From the NCBI GenBank assembly GCA_023269865.1, contig JAGDWR010000010.1, forward strand, positions 1 to 8,423: DNA of 8,423 nucleotides, read 5' to 3'. The notes beneath the pieces are model-generated. The model made no database searches. It was not told where the DNA came from and saw only the letters and a list, made by a program, of their open reading frames with translations. The DNA comes from Candidatus Methanodesulfokora sp. Its GTDB lineage: Archaea > Korarchaeota > Korarchaeia > Korarchaeales > Korarchaeaceae. Shown here in pieces: positions 6,378 to 8,423 of the stretch. The stretch's first letter is position 1; every line of letters begins with the position of its first letter. A program made the translations under genes and the position numbers.

Positions 6378-7652
6378 CTAGTATGACACCCTGTAATAAA
6401 ATGAGCTTCTACCTTTAAATACCTCCTCAGATGCTTTTTTCACTTTCTCCACATTCTCCTTCCTTGTATAAACTCTTAGAGTGCTCATAACAGTTCTCCT
6501 CAGCTGATATATTATGGGCGATATCTCATCAGCGTTCACTCTTTTGATGCCTTCTCCTTCTGATGAAAAGAAGATAATCTCTGAGGAGATGTCCTCAACG
6601 GGAAGAGTGCGAAGCAATGGCGTGTCTATATATATCTCCTCCCTTGGAACACCGGATCTATCAGCTATCTCATCCCTTATGCTTTCTACAATGCTTTTCT
6701 TCTCCAGAAGAGCTAAATCTCCCTCTCTTCTATATAAAACATCTTCATATGCGACTTTCAGCAGTCTTCTGTTTGCTAGATCTTCAAATATGTTTCTTGT
6801 CCTTGGATCGCTTCTTATCACATTCCAAACAGTGTAATCATCAAGCTGGAGGTATTTCTCCACATCCTTTGTTGCTTCCTCAACCTCAAGTTTATCAGAG
6901 ACTATCTTCATTGCTCTTGTGAGCATCACCTGTGCAGCTCTCGATGTCTTATGGAAGTATATCGATCTGAAGGATAGAAGTCTCGATATAAGCAGGGATT
7001 CGAGAGTAGGCAGGGCCTTTATGTTCAGTCCCAGCGAATTATCAATAATTCCCAAATTGTATGCTATTCTATATGCATCTACATAATAACCAGCTCCTGT
7101 GTGATATGAATCTCTCATCGTGAAGTCCAGTTTATCAGCATCGAATGGGGATCTTATTATCTGGTTTTGATACCTTGTTTTACCCCTTCCTATTGAGTAA
7201 TCTGCGACCTCAGCTGGATCAAAACCATTTTTGCTCAGAATATCTGCTATCTCTGTTTCTTTCACTATTTTCTGGGTCATATCCTCATGGCTTAGTCCGC
7301 ATATCTCCTCAAGAACAGGTTCAAAAGTGTGAGAGAAGGGCCCATGTCCAACATCATGAAGAAGGCCCTGAAGCCTTGACAGCTGTACTACATCAACTCC
7401 TAGGTCCTTAAGAGTCTCCGCCATGAGACCAGCCATGTGCATAGTGCCTATAGAATGCTCAAATCTCGTGTGTATGGCCCCTGGATAGACGTATTCTGAT
7501 CCTGCGAGCTGTTTTATTCTCCTCAGCCTCTGAAGCGGCCTTGTCTCTATTATGCTGAGCTCAAAATTATTTATTTTTATATAACCATGGATTGGATCCT
7601 TTATATACTTCGTGCTATCTCCTCCCTTAACGTAGACCTGCAAGCATGGCAT
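6378..7652 (-). CDS. SAMHD1/dGTPase-like HD-domain phosphohydrolase
   Basis: A 424-aa HD-superfamily phosphohydrolase of the COG1078 type, related to dNTP triphosphohydrolases and SAMHD1; it probably removes triphosphate from dNTPs or a related nucleotide, in the cytoplasm. The core is clear: DPIHGYI (19-25), RFEHSIG with H66, LLHDVGHGPFSH with H99/D100, H103 and H108, and SPFDADKLDFTMRD with D173 as fourth metal ligand and K174 beside it. These match SAMHD1 H167, H206/D207, D311 and K312. The C-terminal 200 residues are the usual helical extension. No SAM domain is present. The start at 7652 is the first ATG but overlaps amzA by 52 bp and lacks a Shine-Dalgarno; homologues normally begin close to the DPIHG motif. 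There is no ATG, GTG or TTG between codon 4 and the HD core, so the exact start is unsure. It is the third gene of the gcvH-amzA-HD cluster. Confidence 0.9.
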   Translation of the reverse strand: MPCLQVYVKGGDSTKYIKDPIHGYIKINNFELSIIETRPLQRLRRIKQLAGSEYVYPGAIHTRFEHSIGTMHMAGLMAETLKDLGVDVVQLSRLQGLLHDVGHGPFSHTFEPVLEEICGLSHEDMTQKIVKETEIADILSKNGFDPAEVADYSIGRGKTRYQNQIIRSPFDADKLDFTMRDSYHTGAGYYVDAYRIAYNLGIIDNSLGLNIKALPTLESLLISRLLSFRSIYFHKTSRAAQVMLTRAMKIVSDKLEVEEATKDVEKYLQLDDYTVWNVIRSDPRTRNIFEDLANRRLLKVAYEDVLYRREGDLALLEKKSIVESIRDEIADRSGVPREEIYIDTPLLRTLPVEDISSEIIFFSSEGEGIKRVNADEISPIIYQLRRTVMSTLRVYTRKENVEKVKKASEEVFKGRSSFYYRVSY

Positions 7653-7993
7653 AGCTCAGGATATGAGTCGTCAAGGCATGAAAGCTCGTTCATAACACAA
7701 TTCCTGTTTTTACAGTGACTCAATCCAAACATATGGCCTATCTCATGAAGTATTGCTCTTGACAGCCTGTATTTTCCATCCAACTCCACCACATATGCTG
7801 TTTTTCTGGGGATATCAAATAGACCAGATGCTCCCTTCAAAGGCTCCTCCTTTCCCACAACTAGTTCATACTCCGAATTTATATCTGAGAAGAAAAAACA
7901 AAGTTCTGGAACTACCTCTGAGGCTATTTTCAGTGCTGATATAAGCTTCTCAGAGCAGTTTCCCTTTATTCTAACCCTTAAGCATCTTCTCAT
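7601..7993 (-). CDS. amzA: short archaemetzincin-type zinc metallopeptidase
   Basis: A predicted zinc-dependent peptidase of the archaemetzincin family (M54). The active site HEIGHMFGLSH gives the three catalytic zinc ligands H83, H87 and H93 and the catalytic E84. The family's second zinc site follows: C94, C99, then V-M101, and C115/C118 (CHAC). The consensus has 17 residues between that methionine and the last cysteine pair; here there are 13, with an extra cysteine (C106). At 130 aa it is much shorter than the usual roughly 170-200 aa: the segment before the active site is reduced to about 80 residues. No signal peptide is visible, so it acts in the cytoplasm. The ATG at 7993 lies inside the gcvH 3' end (23-bp overlap) with GAGG 3 nt upstream, a tight spacing. 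The CHAC codons overlap the start of the HD gene. The family is clear; substrate is unknown and activity unproven. Confidence 0.88.
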   Translation of the reverse strand: MRRCLRVRIKGNCSEKLISALKIASEVVPELCFFFSDINSEYELVVGKEEPLKGASGLFDIPRKTAYVVELDGKYRLSRAILHEIGHMFGLSHCKNRNCVMNELSCLDDSYPELCHACRSTLREEIARSI

Positions 7994-8387
7994 ATTCCTC
8001 AGCCTTTAGTAAATTCTTCAGCTCCTCAGGATTATCTGCTTCTATTTCAGCTATCCATCCGCTTTCATATGGGTCATCTGCTATCTTCTCAAGCTCTCCA
8101 GCTCCGAACTCCCCAGACCCCTCTTCAACAACACCTGCTTCCTTATTTCTCTCAACTATAACCCCACTGACTGGAGCATATATTTTCTCAGTGGCCTTGT
8201 TGCTCTCTATCGTTCCAATTGGTTCTCCAGCTTTGATCCTTGTCCCTATAGGCTTGATCTCAACATAGGTTATATCCCCAAGTTCCTCGACAGCGTGCTT
8301 GGTTATCCCAACCCTAATTCTCCTCCCGCCTAAAAGAAGGGCCCATTCATGGGTTTTGGTGTAATATCTGTCCGCTGGCACGCTCAT
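7971..8387 (-). CDS. gcvH: glycine cleavage system H protein (lipoyl carrier)
   Basis: Small lipoyl-domain protein, 138 aa, that shuttles the aminomethyl group between the P, T and L proteins of the glycine cleavage system. The N-terminus has the family pattern VPADRYYTKTHEW (3-15), followed by VGITKHAVEELGDITYVE. The lipoylated lysine is K64 in the hairpin ESNKATEKIYAPVSG, where ESVKA is more usual. After the hairpin there is an extra Gly/Glu-rich stretch of about ten residues (roughly 85-97) before DDPYESGW, not seen in typical GcvH. The C-terminus (NPEELKNLLKAEEYEKML) is standard. A GTG at 8396 could add three residues, but a TATA box at 8416-8423 predicts transcription starting near 8393, favouring ATG 8387. 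No gcvP, gcvT or lpd is in the window, so a related lipoate-binding carrier role cannot be excluded. It overlaps amzA by 23 bp. Confidence 0.92.
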   Translation of the reverse strand: MSVPADRYYTKTHEWALLLGGRRIRVGITKHAVEELGDITYVEIKPIGTRIKAGEPIGTIESNKATEKIYAPVSGVIVERNKEAGVVEEGSGEFGAGELEKIADDPYESGWIAEIEADNPEELKNLLKAEEYEKMLKG

Positions 8388-8415
8388 GAAGGTCACATGT
8401 CATCGGATGTGTTAG

Positions 8416-8423
8416 ATATTTAA
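8416..8423 (-). promoter_or_regulatory. putative gcvH TATA box
   Basis: On the minus strand TTAAATAT at the window edge, centred near 8419, predicts a start of transcription about 8393, a few bases before ATG 8387. This suggests a nearly leaderless mRNA for gcvH and the overlapping amzA and HD genes. The BRE, if present, lies outside the window. Confidence 0.45.

Noticed and set aside
7145..7411. Plus-strand open frame opposite the HD gene
   Set aside because: It mirrors the codons of the HD catalytic core, and the predicted protein shows no family features.
6378..7652. HD-domain protein considered as a Cas3-type or defence-system nuclease
   Set aside because: The motif set (RFEHSIG, HDVGHGPFSH, DADKLDF) is that of SAMHD1/dGTPase-like enzymes, and no cas genes, CRISPR repeats or other defence genes are nearby.

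Overview
The window comes from an archaeon, most likely a thermophilic member of the TACK group; a Korarchaeota-like lineage is plausible but unproven from sequence alone. The evidence is archaeal-type tyrosyl-tRNA synthetase, UPF0147, an autoantigen-p27-type zinc protein, a Hef-type helicase and an archaemetzincin. Codons are rich in AGA/AGG/ATA, and TATA boxes lie about 26-27 bp before several start codons, as expected for leaderless mRNAs. The DNA is densely packed with nine protein genes. I see no tRNA, rRNA, CRISPR array, insertion sequence or other mobile element, and no gene-free stretch over about 125 bp.

Left part (1-3183): a Mut7-C PIN-like RNase gene with a zinc ribbon (+) runs toward cysS (-). 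cysS and tyrS (+) diverge from a gap of about 75 bp that holds a TATA-like element for each, both placed for leaderless transcripts. Middle part (3184-4471): tyrS converges on a UPF0147 gene (-), which starts with TTG behind a full Shine-Dalgarno. UPF0147 diverges from a small p27-type zinc-ribbon gene (+), which converges on an unrecognised 158-aa gene (-) so tightly that their stop codons abut as TGATCA.

Right part (3995-8396, all -): two transcription units are likely. The first is gcvH (lipoyl carrier), amzA (short archaemetzincin) and a SAMHD1/dGTPase-like HD phosphohydrolase, with overlaps of 23 and 52 bp. The second is a Hef/FANCM-family helicase followed by the 158-aa gene with a 7-bp overlap. 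It has its own TATA box in the 32-bp gap after the HD gene, fitting a leaderless GTG start.

Most genes are housekeeping: tRNA charging, RNA processing, one-carbon/lipoyl metabolism, nucleotide pools and repair. The most interesting points are the Hef-like helicase, whose C-terminal XPF/ERCC4 nuclease domain has lost its catalytic motif and lacks the helix-hairpin-helix tail; the unknown protein coupled to it; a very short archaemetzincin; and the tightly overlapped gcvH-amzA-HD cluster.
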